Shown: piece by piece, positions 54,401 through 64,000 of the stretch
Numbering within the stretch: the stretch's first letter is position 1
Layout: each line of letters opens with the position of its first letter
From: Paraspadella gotoi
Taxonomy: Eukaryota; Chaetognatha
Reading direction: 5' to 3'
Length of the DNA: 64,000 nt
NCBI GenBank assembly: GCA_051294375.1
Contig: CM119269.1
Span: 646,272 to 710,271 of the forward strand
The notes under the pieces: generated by a model
Databases searched by the model: none
Told to the model about the DNA's origin: nothing
The model's input: only the letters and a program-made list of their open reading frames with translations
Position numbers and translations under genes: made by a program

Positions 54401-56584
54401 GTTTTTGCTCGCCGACCTCCTGGAGGCGTCGCCGCCTAAACTGCGCTCACCGGTTTTGGGAGTGTTGTTGGATCTCTGCGAGACGCCAAGGTACGGTATT
54501 CATCAGTGGAATATTAATGTCACATTATTCGTTATCTTATAAGATAAATTTTATTATTTGCGCTGATGAAGGCTAACATATTAGCCGAAACATGAACGAT
54601 TTTCTCCTTGAAAAATAAAAACAAATTCGTTGTCTGTTAACAAAATAAAAATTTCGCTTAATATTAAGTTAAATCTTAATTCGTAAGACGTTTCTAGCAT
54701 TTGTGTATTATTTTTAAATATGTATTATCGTCCCTCCACCTTTCCCTGCAACAAGCAGCTCCATTTCCCATTTGATGGCGTGGCGGGGATCCGGTTCGCA
54801 GCCGCTGACGAAGCTGCTCTGCCGCATCTGGCGGGAGGAGGAGTCGGCAGCCGGAGTCAGGAGGGACGAGCGCGGCGGCATCATGGATAAAACAACGCCG
54901 CTTCTCGGGAAAGAACAGGCCGAGGTGGAGGTCCAGGTAAGGATAACGATCAAATGGAAACGTCATTTTTAATGTCGCAAAAAATGAGCGCATCGATTTC
55001 GTCATCGTCTACTGTCGAACAGGCTCAAACGCGCGCAACCGCGCCCTCCGCTGCCATCGTCGACGTGGCGGAGAATCAGCGCGCTAAGATCTACGCCATC
55101 TTCTGCAAAATGGGGTTCGAGGCTGCCGGACGACACCCGGGCCTCGACGTCGACGATTACGTCACGCTCACCATCGTCGATCACTACCTTGACTTTAAGG
55201 TGATAGTCTTAACAACGCTTTCAGTTTCGCCATACATGCACCGGAAAAAAAACTGAAGATCGAAGGCAGGTTTTTCTCTCGATTTGCAAAAATTCTTTTA
55301 TTTTTCCGGCGTAAGATTCAATTCCCTCATTCGAATTCTTTGATCAATAACAGAGGTTCATATCAAAATCATTGTAATTTTATTCCTGCGCCCATTCCCT
55401 CGATTGAAATAAACTCGCTGTAAATTCACATCGCCTCACCTATAGCATCATTCAGACCATCCCATTGGCTCACAGGGGGAACGCACCATCCAAGGCGTTG
55501 CGTTCCATCAAGCCCTAACGACTTCCCTACGTTGGCAAAGCGAGACCGTCCTAGGGTAACCGCGAGAGTGACAGGAGACGTCACTGAGGGTCCATAGCCC
55601 CTAAAGCCAACAGTGAGAAGCCCCATTCCAATGGCATCCCAGGAAACCCGGCTGTTGCCATTTCCCATAAAATTACAAATTTTTCTTACTAAAAATTTCA
55701 CCTCCATTGAACTGAAATACTAAAATACTACTGAAATACTGAAATACTAATAGTAATTGTATATATCCGTAATAGATTGTCTCGTTTAAAATGAGCTCGA
55801 TCCTCAACCCTTAGATGGCCGAAGTGTGGTCAGAAGTTCAAGAAGAGTTGGCGGTGGAAGGGGTGAAGCCTATCAAGTGCGAACGCGAGGCTTTCGAGAC
55901 GATCGCGGCTACTTTGGATTCCAAGGCTGAACACGTGACCGATGCCATTTCATCTATCGTCGAGGAACACGGGGCCAAAGAGGTAAGTTCGACTAATTTC
56001 GACCCCCTCTCCTCGTTCCATAGTTTAACATTTCCTCCATCGACCCCCTCCAATAGCTGGCGGCGGAAGAGGACCACTACCGGTGGATCCACGACAACCA
56101 TCGCCAACTGGAATCGGCGAGGAGAAAGTTCCAGGATTTCGTGACGAGGACGTCGAGGCACGAAGTTTTGGTGGCGGCGAAAAAATTGCAGGACGAGGTC
56201 ATCCAACATTCGAGGACAAAAGAGCCTTACTACGAAGGGTAACGGAGAGTCTCGATCGAACATGGCTAAAACTGAACTTCCTGTACTCCTGAGGTCACAA
56301 GCAAACTAACGGATTGTGTTTTTCAGGGAGGATTTTTACGATCTCAACGTGAAGAACGTTAACATAACTGTAAGTACTAAGCTTTTAGATTTACGATCTT
56401 CTCCAAAGGAGTTGGACAAATGAATTTTTTTTGCTAGATTTTTTTTATGAACCATAAATAATTTTCCATATAGGCGTTTGTTGGGCGCCACGCTTCAGTC
56501 GATCCGCGTCGCGTCTCTGTGCCATGTATTCGGGCGACGAAGCCAAAAAGTAAACAAAGGGTCGTCATGGAAATGGACGCGTGA
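40303..56584 (+). CDS. CFAP69: CFAP69, cilia- and flagella-associated protein 69
   Basis: Exons: 40303-40494, 40980-41036, 41118-41195, 41295-41519, 42356-42522, 42599-42802, (optional 43467-43493), 43604-43736, 43960-44092, 44572-44697, 53108-53236, 53354-53605, 53680-53849, 54206-54490, 54756-54936, 55023-55199, 55815-55982, 56057-56238, 56327-56369, 56474-56584; about 1000 aa, armadillo-like helical repeats. Conserved blocks: KDLVQVFKILSVCADR, QLGYLMRVPSS, QSDVSETLVKSLALLES, MSVEILWNLLEFGG, DDFELKKLLLHIIVVLSQ, EGRILLALFSFLD, FFGHGNSFHGRGGRGNKRAQ, DVAENQRAKIYAIF and RTSRHEVLVAAKKLQ. Family role: axonemal central-apparatus protein of motile cilia and sperm flagella. Exon 43960-44092 holds several single-base indels that break frame but net to the right phase. 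Intron 44698-53107 contains other genes on the same strand. Confidence 0.95.
41858..42270 (+). repeat. (TTTTC)n low-complexity tract beside an N gap in a CFAP69 intron
   Basis: About 410 bp of imperfect CTTTT repeats with interspersed GTTATTCA, directly after the gap 41537-41857. The long ORFs it opens are artefacts of composition. Confidence 0.95.
42988..43443 (+). repeat. Direct duplication flanking an N gap in a CFAP69 intron
   Basis: 42988-43120 (CTTTTCTTATTTTTCGTTAA to CGTTGCTTCTTCTCT) is repeated at 43310-43443 with very few differences (for example CTTTTTCACGG against CTTTTACACGG), either side of 189 N. A true tandem repeat or two unmerged haplotype or contig ends. Confidence 0.85.
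43467..43493 (+). other. Candidate 27-nt cassette micro-exon of CFAP69
   Basis: Strong acceptor (long pyrimidine tract then AATCAG) and donor (AGG/GTGAGTT) bound 27 nt. Inclusion keeps frame between the exons ending 42802 and starting 43604, replacing one Arg by SNGAPLRTKG. Skipping gives PLGRLFFMSVEILW, which matches the usual family sequence. Confidence 0.45.
43850..44530 (+). repeat. CT arrays then GA arrays flanking a CFAP69 exon
   Basis: (CT)n with interruptions at 43850-43940 precedes the exon 43960-44092; three (GA)n blocks separated by a repeated linker (AATCTCACGTCTTTT) fill 44123-44530 before the next exon at 44572. The linker repetition shows the GA block was tandemly amplified. 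Confidence 0.9.
44945..45238 (-). repeat. Dispersed repeat C, copy 2
   Basis: Reverse-complement relative of 38230-38545 (GGACAGGCTTTGGTGGTTTA, TAGCAGGTCCCTGCAA and AGTATTAGATCGGGGAATAC shared). It is in the big CFAP69 intron, upstream of the SLC22-like gene. Confidence 0.7.
45499..45540 (+). repeat. Hammerhead-like repeat, decayed copy
   Basis: GCTGAATAAAAGCCGAAACATTACG followed by TTTTTGAAATAAAAACAAAT. The order CTGA..GCCGAAACAT plus the A-rich tail matches the copy at 54560-54625, but stem II is lost. Confidence 0.45.
45928..48538 (+). CDS. SLC22-like major facilitator (organic cation/anion transporter type), nested in CFAP69 intron
   Basis: Exons 45928-46371, 46457-47144 and 48294-48538 (TGA), phases 0 and 1, about 458 aa. 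MFS marks: loop 2-3 motif SFADRFGRRLTLL after transmembrane helix 2, multiple hydrophobic helices, the SLC22-type PESLRWLSLQKDE after helix 6, MAAEIFPTNVRSRCLGTCTS in the second half, and the terminal VPETKG. Two N-glycosylation sites (NQS, NES) lie in the first outer loop, which at about 30 residues is shorter than the roughly 100 usual in SLC22. The start is the first ATG, after an A-rich leader, followed by ESWDVERIVERIGLSRFN as in the family. The substrate cannot be inferred. It is transcribed in the same direction as its host gene. Confidence 0.87.
47700..48180 (+). repeat. Repeat in the SLC22-like intron: tandem 150-bp units and (GACA/GACG) tract
   Basis: Two diverged copies of a block with CATTTCCACTC(A/G)GACGATTCC and CCAGCT(T/C)AATCACACACTT (about 47700-47840 and 47850-47990), then GGACGGACCGACAGACAGAC and GATGTTCTGACATGATATAA. 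It looks like an inserted transposable-element fragment; class not recognised. Confidence 0.6.
48661..48797 (+). repeat. 66-bp direct duplication flanking a 10-N gap
   Basis: TTTTTGTTAATCATCTTGAA to GACGGAACCCAT (to 48721) is repeated with two substitutions from 48732 to 48797. Probably an imperfectly merged overlap. Confidence 0.85.
49540..49765 (-). mobile_element. tRNA-derived SINE copy
   Basis: Minus-strand head GTGGCTCATTGAGAAA; body with AAGCCTGGTTCCAAGCCC, as in 30396-30640. The B box is decayed. Confidence 0.7.
49860..50139 (+). CDS. Two exons of an unrecognised gene in the CFAP69 intron (upstream part)
   Basis: Exon to 49999 (start uncertain, near 49860) carries a GC3-rich frame with VWCECRVHRCDGLPTKWVEQ, DDDELKRKR and YDPPLPDDY. 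It joins in phase 1 to 50084-50139 (DGEEEGEEEPPPIFCECRQ). Candidate further exons at 49200-49425 (frame with GIVEDHPGVFEDPF) and 50268-50470 cannot be settled because competing frames are open. It may belong with the three-exon block 51299-52010, making one gene. Not recognised. Confidence 0.45.
50575..50935 (+). mobile_element. SINE-related sequence, plus-oriented head and minus-oriented fragment
   Basis: 50598-50675 has, on the plus strand, GTGACTGATTGAGTAAA (A-box-like) and GGGTTCAATCC (B box). 50825-50935 matches the opposite-oriented part of the family (CAAGGCGGTTTACGGCC). Two head-to-tail or nested fragments. Confidence 0.65.
51299..52010 (+). CDS. C-terminal three exons of an unrecognised Ala/Glu-rich protein
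   Basis: Exons 51299-51456, 51533-51800 and 51873-52010 (TGA); phases agree. The sequence starts LLGDLGFEPWVTIQEEE, runs through an alanine-rich helix of AEAAAKAAAEEAAAK type, then PENGDTPPFAIVISPA, an acidic DDEDDGRF, a conserved-looking helix LREDMRLKDFQSLLRNIAED, a run of nine Glu, and a C-terminus ending GLGGDLISFGHE. No family recognised. Same strand as CFAP69 and inside its intron. The tetranucleotide context GGTTCGAACCC in the first exon is coding, not a tRNA box. Confidence 0.6.
52471..52776 (+). CDS. Single-exon ORF for a small charged protein, hypothetical
   Basis: 101 codons from ATG 52471: begins MGAEKWNEAVTRAINGESRF, continues with Ser/Arg-rich RSSMKSSRSRQSKRSRRE and an Arg/Glu helix. 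Third-position GC is high as in other exons here, and the opposite strand ORF has poorer codon use. Short TTTCC repeats precede it. It could also be an exon of a larger gene. Confidence 0.4.
   Translation: MGAEKWNEAVTRAINGESRFQSVTNSADDSIKNSVKSSNFATRRSSMKSSRSRQSKRSRREENEEREREMRREIVRVAAARRKWWKVGEEGLGKRETEFLS
52838..53012 (-). repeat. Dispersed repeat C, diverged copy 3
   Basis: Shares the order AGACAGGCT(G/T), GCGGGAACCTGC, ACTTCCAGAGTACT and TTTCCTATCGAT with 44945-45238, but with many changes. Confidence 0.5.
54065..54118 (-). repeat. Degenerate telomere-like tract (CCCTAA-type)
   Basis: CCACCCTTTAACCCCTAACC, ACCCTAAACTACC and ATCCCTAACC in a CFAP69 intron. The reverse orientation resembles 19015-19105. 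Confidence 0.5.
54560..54625 (+). ncRNA. Hammerhead-ribozyme-like motif, best core
   Basis: CTGATGA at 54563-54569, one A, stem II GGCTAA/TTAGCC with a CATA loop (54571-54586), GAAA at 54587-54590, then CATGAACG. The core strands are intact, but the usual GUH cleavage triplet is replaced (GAA) and stem I pairing is poor. The A-rich 3' sequence (AAATAAAAACAAATTCG) is shared with 45499-45540 and resembles the repeat at 29947-29990. It lies in a CFAP69 intron. Confidence 0.45.
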
Positions 56585-57463
56585 CGATCGACGGTTAAGC
56601 GTTGCCGGAATTAAGTGTCTGGTCTTAATTCGCAATATTGTTTCATGATGAATGCTTTACACATTATTGAATAACTAACGTTTGGAAGCTACGTGACTAT
56701 ATTTCTTTTTATATAATCACAGAAAAAGGTTACGATGAGGTTTTCGTAGTTATTTTATTTAAAGGGAGAGAGAAGAGATTCAGTACAAATAACCAAAAAA
56801 ACCGGTAAATAAAGTTAGCTCGACTCAATATTCGTTCCATTTTCAATTTTGACATTTAAAGAAATCCATTTAAAATAAATAACTTAAACGCGTGTATTTC
56901 ATAACAGATTTTGCAAATGTCATTTAAACAGAAAAGGTCAGAATTAATCGGAAAGAAAAATTCCTACCACAAGACAAAAAAAAAATCAGACTAGTGTTCA
57001 CTACTATCTGCTTTTACGTAGATATCAATGATGAATAATATTTTTTTTTATCGAAGTCCCTCTCGCAATTCCAAAGCGATGATTCCTGGATGAAAAAGAA
57101 GTAAATCAAGTTAGATTTATTTAAAAGAAAAGTATTAACAAACAATTAACAAAATATGTCGTATGGTATTATGAAAAAGTTACTACATGAAAAAAAAACT
57201 AATGGAGGTAAAATTCCCGAAACCGTTGTCGTATAATTACTAAGTAAATAGATATATTTTAGGATAAAATGAAAAATGCGGTATGAAAGTTAGAAAGAGT
57301 TGACAAAAATATGTTTAAATAGGTATTTATCAATGAGTTCGACACAAAAAAAAAAAAAAAAAAACAAACAAAAAACATTTTTACAAACATAACGAATACG
57401 ATTTTTAGTCAAAAATTGGGCGAATAGTAGTAATAACTAATAATAGAATTTTGAGCTTACGTT
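56585..57463. other. Shared 3' intergenic region of convergent CFAP69 and PIAS
   Basis: AT-rich, no ORF supported. TAAATAAAG near 56806 is a possible CFAP69 polyadenylation signal. Poly-A runs at 57346-57363. Confidence 0.5.
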
Positions 57464-60400
57464 TTAACTTAAAAAGTTGTGACTGAACATGGAGGGAAGG
57501 GTTATGTTGTCACTAGGGGGTGCTGAGGGTAAAGAATCTGGAGAGGAGAAAAACGAGGACGAAGCGGAGAGAAAGGGAGGGAAGGAGTGAGAGAAGAAAT
57601 TAGCAGCGTTGGAGATAACGCTTCTCACCACCCGATTAGTCTTACACAGCTTACTTCAAACCCCCCCCCCCAAAAAAAAAAAACTAATCGCTACCCCTTA
57701 CCCGAACAAACTAAAACACAACTTACTGTGGGGAAATAAAGAATCGCCGAAGTCCGCCAGCGGATCGCGCGACCCTGCTGTGCCCCCTCCAGTACCTCCA
57801 CCTTCATCCCCTCGTCGTCCTCTCATTCCACCTCCAGACGCAGATTTTCGCAGATCCAACCCATTGACGGATGCGGCGTCTCCCGCGGGCGACGACCCGG
57901 CGCCGAACGAGGTCGCCGACATGTCGTAGCCACCGGATGGTGTGACTCGACCTCCCGGAGGCGTCGACAGGGAACCGTGAGAGTTGAAGTTGGGCGTTGG
58001 GGACGGGGGAGGGTAAAAGGGGTAACCGCCTGGAGAGGGAAAAAAGCGGGGAGCGAAGGGGGGCAGAAACATTGGCAGTAGAGGCAAATTGGTTGGCTTA
58101 ACAAGCAAAATGAGACTAACATAAGGTACATAGTACTAAATTAAATTTACATAAGTATTTAATAGTGTTTATTAAAATTTACTCGGGATTAAAACGTAGG
58201 ATACGGATGAGCATTTTAGGCACCTGAAAGAAGAAAGGACTGCCCCGTGTTTGACTGCGTCAGGGCGACGGGAGTCGGGCTCGACACCGCAATAGGCGCG
58301 TACGACGTGTGGGCGGGACGGGGCTTCAGGGTTGGAGGCGTCGACATCTGGCGGCATATCATGACGCCAAAAAATATACAAATTATGTATATGCCTGCGA
58401 CATGATTTTTTAAATCAAAGCTTTATTTCACTCACCGTGCTCATTCGGCTAGCGACGTTGTGAAGCGGAGGAGACCCGAGCGGGACCAGGGTGGGCATGG
58501 GATGGTTAGTGGGTGGTGCCGATCGACAGACGGGCGTCGGGTGTGTCGGGGACAGGGGCCAAGAGGGAGAAGAGGTCGAGCTTGGGGTGGGGGTGAGAGT
58601 GGGGGCAGGTGACAAGGGCGTCGTCGTGCTTACCGCGGAACTGGCTCGTTTGGCTGTGAGAGAAATTCGTAGGAATGTTTTTAACAAGATGAAAAAGAAA
58701 AGTCAACTTTCTAAAACTTAGTAGCGGAATGATTATCTGACCTGGCGGCTCTTCTTCATCCGAACTGTCGAGGGTTATGCACTCGGGCGCCTTGGCCGAA
58801 TTCTCTTTGGGTTCCTCCGACTGATTAGTTTCGGGCGACGGAGGAAGAGCGGACGATTCCATCTGAAATAAAACAATAGGCGGACGGGGCAAATTGAGGG
58901 AGAGTAAGTCGAAAGGTTATTTTATAGTTATTGAGTAATTATATAAAAATATAGCCTTGCTAATAACCTTGACAACTGTTTTCCTCTCATTGGATGCCTC
59001 CTCCCTCTTGTCTTTTTTGTCGTCCTCCTTAATTGGCGCCCAGGTTCCGTCGTCGAAGAAGTTGATGTCTGTGACGTCCGAGGGCGCGCTGCGGAGCACC
59101 TCGCAGAAGTACCCGTCGATCGCCAACACGTCGAAGTGGGCGCTGCGGTCGCAAACTGGGCACACCCATTTGGCCTTCCGTTCGTTCATTTGAAGAAACA
59201 TGTTCGCATCGAAACACTTGAAACAAAGAACAATAGTTATTAGTTATACGATTTATTGACCGGATAATATAGTACCAATCTTCAAAATTTAGACTAAGGC
59301 CACCTAATTTTATAAGTATTAAGTAAGAGTATTTCACCTGCAGATGCATGCACGTGGTTGGCCGACAAGGAATCGTCATCCTGCACTTGGAAACGGGACA
59401 GTTAAGGGAGACCTTGAGCGAGCAGGTGGCGATCTCGGAGTCGCCGTCTCCCGCCATTTTCTCTTTGATCATCGCCTTCGTGTGGTCGGGATGACGGATG
59501 TTTTTGGCGCGCAATCTCTGGAGAAGAGTCTCCGCCGTCACGCATCTGCGAAAGAGAGAAATCGACGAAGGTTGAAAGGGTTGTCGAGACAAAGCGAAGA
59601 AAGTTGTAGAGAATTTGAACCTGACGAGATCGAGGGAGATACAAAATGATCTGCCGACCTCCGCCGCCCACGTCACGTCTACCCGGTTGGGGACAGTGGG
59701 GGAGAGGCGACACACCGAAGTGATGTTGACGGGTCGGTTGGGCCTCTTCGGTTCCACGCCAGGCCGATTGCTGGGAATGAGATTCTGTGGTTGGAAAGAA
59801 AATAAAATCAAGAGTTGCAGATAAAAAAATAGGAGAGTTAAAAGTCTGGAGTCGGGATTAAATTACCGGAAGCGGCGCCGGCTTTCCATTGACTCTGACG
59901 CCGATAGAATGAGGGAACATGTCATCCTGCTCGCTCGTCGTTTCCGTCAGACAAAACCTCATGAGGACTTGAACTTGGAAATCCGCTTGGCCTTCGAAGA
60001 TTAGAGGACGAAAAGCGAAATGATACGATCCCGTCGAGTAAGTTAAAAGATTTAAACTTACCAGGTCGAATATCCCGGGAGTTGCCGATTTCATTAGCTT
60101 GTTGCGGAGTCAAATGAAAGATGTAATACGCTTCCTGAACGAAATTAAAAATAACTAAATATTAGTAAACAAATAATCCCGTTGTTGACAAAGAGACGTT
60201 TTTATGCTTCACCTGGTATTTCGAGTTTCCTTTGGGAAGCAGAGACGTGGGTTTTAGCAAAGAAGCCAAAACGTCGTAGAAAGGGAGACGCTTCATGCGG
60301 ACGTCGGGGTGCACCGGAAGTTGAGCTCCGTAAAGCGCGTAAGGGTTGACACTAAAAACCCAATTTATAAAATTAATTTATTCGTTCTTTATTTTGTATT

Positions 60401-62455
60401 TTTTCTTTTCTTTCTCAACTCACGGAGGTATGAGTGATGCGGAGTACTTAGGGAGACTGTTTGTAGAATATTGTTTATAATCTGCGGATGGAGAAAACGC
60501 GGTTAAAATGTAAGAAATCAAACGACTAAGTTTTTCCCTACAACTTACCATAAATAGGTAGGGACGAGAAATGAGTAGCCGCATTCACTTTCGCGGGATT
60601 GGGATAAGTATGAACACGCTGAGAGCCTAATTTAGGGACCAATCAAAATATGCATGACAGTTTTTAATCTTCTAGGCCTAATACAAAATCACAACGGTTT
60701 AACCTTGTTGATAGGCTGATATCTGACGTGATCGTGCATCAGCCGCAAGCGAAGAAGAAGACGACGAGGACGACGACGAAGGGGTCTGGTGAGCGGCCCG
60801 ATGAACTTTATAATAGAATAATTGCATTATGAAGATGAAAGAAAACCGGAATCGAAAACGAGGCTCTACACCCCCCCACCGACAAAGACGCATAGAAAAA
60901 GGAAAGCAACCTCTTCGCTCACCCGAACCGCTGCTGGATTGCGAAAGAACTCGAGAGGAATGCCCGTGACTAGATGAGACCGACACCGATTGCGATGAAG
61001 ATTGTTGCCCGGGCTGCGACGCGTGCGAAGCAGCCGGTGAGGTCGTCTGGGGCGCCATTTGTGAGAGATGAGCCGACGAGACAGAATGTTGAACCTGCTG
61101 GAGCGATTGGGCCGTCTGCTGAAGCTGCGCTTGGGATGACGATGAGGCGGCGCTAGAGGATCGATAAGATCTGCCGTCGTAGCCTACGAAAAGGAGGAAA
61201 TTCGATGGAAAAATGGAGAGGGCAAAGAAAGCCGAATAATGCGGGATATGGAAGAAAATAATACGAGAATATTGTGAGTGTATAACTCTGTGTCTCTCCC
61301 TTTCTTACCGGGTCTTTCTACCGTGATGTCGTATTTGGCGTCGAGTTCCGCGTAGAATCCAGGGCGGTGTCGCGCCCGGAGACTCATCCTGCCACCGCTG
61401 CTGATATCGGATGAGGAGACGGCGGCGGCTGCTGCGGCAGCCGCGGCGTGGGCGCGCGAAGACCCAGCGTCGATGGACAAGACAGGGGTCGATCGCTCTA
61501 AAGGAGTGAAGCCGCGTTCATTGGCAAGGTTCCTGAATGATGGTGGAAACGAGTTAGGATGATAAAGTGTCGCCAACGACAGAAAAAAAAGATCCTTTTT
61601 GAATCCTTTTTTTCACCTGTAAACAAGTTGAACCGCCTGTTTGATTTCAACAGAATTACTCCTCAAGAGACCCAAGGCGCGTTGCAGCAATTCTTGCTTC
61701 TTTCCGGATTTACTTCGACCCAAGAGGCCCAAAAGTTGCTGCAACTCCGAGACCCGGAAGCTCAAGATCATATGCTGAAGATATTTCATAGTTTTAATTC
61801 TTGGAGTTTTGTTTGTAAAAGTCAAAGCTTGAGCTGCCGCATATACGTAAATCTTCGATCTTTACCGGTTCAAGATTTGACTCAGTAATCGTAAAAAAAT
61901 ATATAATGTAACAAAAACCAGGAAAAGAAAACGCCTTACAAGTTGTCAGACAGGTCTTTTACTAGACGCCAAAAATTTGTTCAATTTGTTCAAATTATGA
62001 TGAAGTTGATTGAGTGATTGAGTTGCCGTCTCACGTGGACGGAGTTGCTTGACTTAGTCTCCCGATCTCTTTTTCTTTTTTATTTTCCTTTTTTGTTCAC
62101 GTTTATTGTTGACATAAGATATTTCTGCAACCATTCCCGCAATTATTTGTTTGCTCTGTTTTCTTTTCAAGAAAAAAAAATTATATTTCTTAGTTACAGA
62201 TATCGCAATTCATTAAATTAATGAATAAATCTTAATTGTCCTGAGCTCCGAAAAGGTTTGCGGATAATACAATTAAATCTTGTATTGGATGTCAAATCAT
62301 ATAGCTTTATTCCGGAAAAACCAGTTAATTTTTAAATCCAGTCTTCGCATGATTTCAAAATACGTAGTTAAAATTTGTCAGTTGGCTAAAAATCGAATGA
62401 CTCGGCACTCTTAAAATACTCAGAAACCCACCTTGAGTTCTACGACGTCAGCCAT
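57464..62455 (-). CDS. PIAS: PIAS-family E3 SUMO-protein ligase, complete
   Basis: Exons in order: 62455-62432, 61774-61617, 61532-61309, 61183-60923, 60805-60704, 60626-60549, 60481-60424, 60351-60213, 60134-60062, 59991-59867, 59784-59621, 59545-59338, 59216-58968, 58862-58742, 58653-58436, 58347-58224, 58029-57727, 57537-57464; all phases match, 900 aa. N-terminus MADVVELK then a SAP domain (about residues 10-45) with the LXXLL motif LQQLL. A Ser/Ala/Gln-rich linker with nine consecutive Ala follows. PINIT domain from about 300 to 470: RLPFYDVLASLLKPTSL, RFCLTETTSEQDD, KRPNRPVNIT. SP-RING about 515-575: TIPCRPTTCMHLQCFDA, WVCPVCDRSAHFDVL. A SUMO-interacting motif CITLDSSDEEE is near 645, then a Ser/Pro/Gly-rich tail. 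Role: SUMO ligase for transcription factors. Introns are short except the first (657 bp). Confidence 0.96.
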
Positions 62456-63591
62456 TTCTTGTCCGCATTGTAGTTACAACAATTAATCTCAGGGCGTGGC
62501 CCGGTGCGGCGAGGAGTCGCCGAGAGAGAAATACAGAGCGAGCAATTAAAACGGCTCCTAGCGCGTTAAAGATTTTTGGAGTTCTCCCCTTGAGAGAGCT
62601 AGAGGCTAACGCTATAGCTGTGGCGAGGATCAACATTCAACAAGCGAGGGGCGACAGAAGCGCTGGCAAAGGTTGTTGTCTACTGGCCGGAGCCAAATCC
62701 GCATCGACGCTGCTCCGCCGCGTCTGCCAGAGCATCGCATATAGGCAGCCGGCGCCATCTTCCGGACGCTGGCGCCGAGATTTGAAAACCCGAAATGTTA
62801 AACTTAAAGAGACGCAAATTTCCCTCATTTTTTTTAAACTAACATAAGTTGGAAAAAAAAATAGAAAGACCAAAAGTGTATCAAAAGTAACCAGTTATTA
62901 TAGTAAAACGCATTACGTCCAACTCATATTCGTTTTTATTTAGCTAGCGAGCATCTTAACGACGGGGAAAAACGCAGAAAACCTATTTAATCTAGATATG
63001 TATTAGCTTGCTGTAAATTATCTACAATGCTCTTTTGTTTGGGATACACAAGCCTTTCTATCTCAAAGCTACCTTACATTCAGAATGTGTTTCTCATATG
63101 AAGTAAAATGAAAAAGTAATAGGGCACATTTGAAAGCATTTTTGTACGTCCTAATTAAAATAAAGAAGAAATTCACAACCAATGATGTCAAAAAACTACA
63201 ACTAGACATGCGGTCCGTCGCGAGATCAACGATTTTCCGCGGGGTTAGGCGAAGAATTCTCAAGATCTTAACGCTCTCTACCGAATAACATAGGTTGTAA
63301 AATATCAGGAAAAAAAGAAAAATTAAAATATTGAAATCGATATTCGTTTGGGGGGGGGGAGAGAAGAAGTCGTTACCGGGTAGCGGAAGAGGAGTCAGTC
63401 CTGATAGAATAATAACAAAAAGGAGGAGGAGTCAGTCCTGATAGAAAGATATCAAAAAGGATAGGAATTGGGAAAAAAATGTTGACAAGTATTGAAGAGT
63501 CGTGAAGACTTAAATGGATGGGGACAAAGGGTTGAGGGAATAATCCAGGATGAAGTTGGCTGAAAAGAAGTTGGAGCCTCTCGTCTCGATC
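62456..63591. other. Intergenic region upstream of PIAS
   Basis: Should hold the PIAS promoter and 5' UTR. An 85-codon plus-strand ORF at 62590-62847 is GC-rich but antisense to the probable leader and has no family signal. A G9 run lies at 63351. Confidence 0.5.
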
Positions 63592-63978
63592 TCAATCAAC
63601 TCTTTCTTCGAATTTCCAATCGGATTTCTTTCGGTGCGACTTCCAAGTTTTCGGCGGAAGTTGGGGAACCGGATCGTCGGGAGTCGGCGAATCCGATAAG
63701 ATTCCGCATGCTGTGGTATTTATATTTTATATTAGATAATGAATTAGTTAATATACATATTAATATATATACTTTTACCCGAGGGAAACTCAAATTTGGG
63801 ATTGTCGAAGACAGAGGGCGTGGTGGAGTGGGCAGGAGGATTGTGATGGGGAATCGAAGAGTGTGGCGGCAGAGTGAGCGGGGTGAGGGCACCGGGCGTC
63901 AATGGTAACGCCATCTCGGGCGGAAAGAAAGTTCGTGACGTGTAACGCCGATTTAAACTAGGGGGATGACTAGAGCCA
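63592..63978 (-). CDS. Last two exons of an unrecognised proline-rich protein
   Basis: Exon 63978-63779 (acceptor TTTTTAG, donor G/GTAAAA) joins in phase 1 to 63710-63592 (TGA 63594-63592). Sequence: HPPSLNRRYTSRTFFPPEMA, LTPGALTPLTLPPHSS, FDNPKFEFPSGACGILSD, PDDPVPQLPPKTWKSHRKK, end FEERVD. Proline-rich with SH3-ligand-like PQLPPK, so possibly a signalling adaptor tail. The gene continues beyond the window. Confidence 0.6.
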
Positions 63979-64000
63979 CTAAAAACGTAAAAGATGAAAA

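Noticed and set aside
62590-62847. 85-codon ORF upstream of PIAS
   Set aside because: Antisense to the probable PIAS leader, no homology recognised, GC-rich by promoter composition.

Overview
This is intron-rich nuclear DNA from an invertebrate animal. Genes are split by GT-AG introns, many only 60-120 bp and some several kb. The gene set (ZFR, SUCO, a core-2 GlcNAc-transferase, a synaptotagmin-7-like protein, the ciliary protein CFAP69, PIAS) is metazoan and includes a ciliary gene. I cannot place it more precisely than that. Exons are GC-richer than the AT-rich introns and intergenic DNA, which carry much repeat. There are six runs of N, and several single-base indels in coding exons look like assembly errors.

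Layout: 1-5388 (+) 3' half of ZFR. 9149-16351 (+) SUCO, a SUN-like ER membrane protein, in 18 exons. 16352-23477 is intergenic repeat. 23478-26203 (+) core-2 type beta-1,6-N-acetylglucosaminyltransferase (GCNT). 26057-33846 is a composite inverted duplication of about 7.8 kb whose right arm carries a reversed copy of the last 49 codons of GCNT. 34765-35366 (+) is a small secreted Lys/His-rich protein and 35602-36551 (+) a small single-pass membrane protein, neither recognised. 36787-36858 (-) tRNA-Glu(UUC). 36982-38961 (-) synaptotagmin-7-like gene, two C2 domains, frame broken twice. 40303-56584 (+) CFAP69, about 20 exons; its 8.4 kb intron (44698-53107) contains an SLC22-like transporter (45928-48538), an unrecognised Ala/Glu-rich gene (exons to 52010) and a small ORF at 52471. 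57464-62455 (-) complete PIAS SUMO ligase, 18 exons, convergent with CFAP69. 63592-63978 (-) the last two exons of an unrecognised proline-rich protein.

Repeats: a tRNA-derived SINE family (four copies), a 0.5-0.6 kb element with 7-bp target-site duplications (one copy inserted in a SINE), two or three further dispersed families, two perfect palindromes, fold-back elements, degenerate telomere-like tracts, large CT/GA arrays, a 31-bp minisatellite immediately 5' of CFAP69, and three copies of a repeat with a hammerhead-ribozyme-like core. The genes do not form one pathway. They are independent loci, with nested and convergent arrangements around CFAP69. Identifications rest on recognising conserved motifs by eye, and exon boundaries on splice sites plus codon phase; no search or alignment was run.
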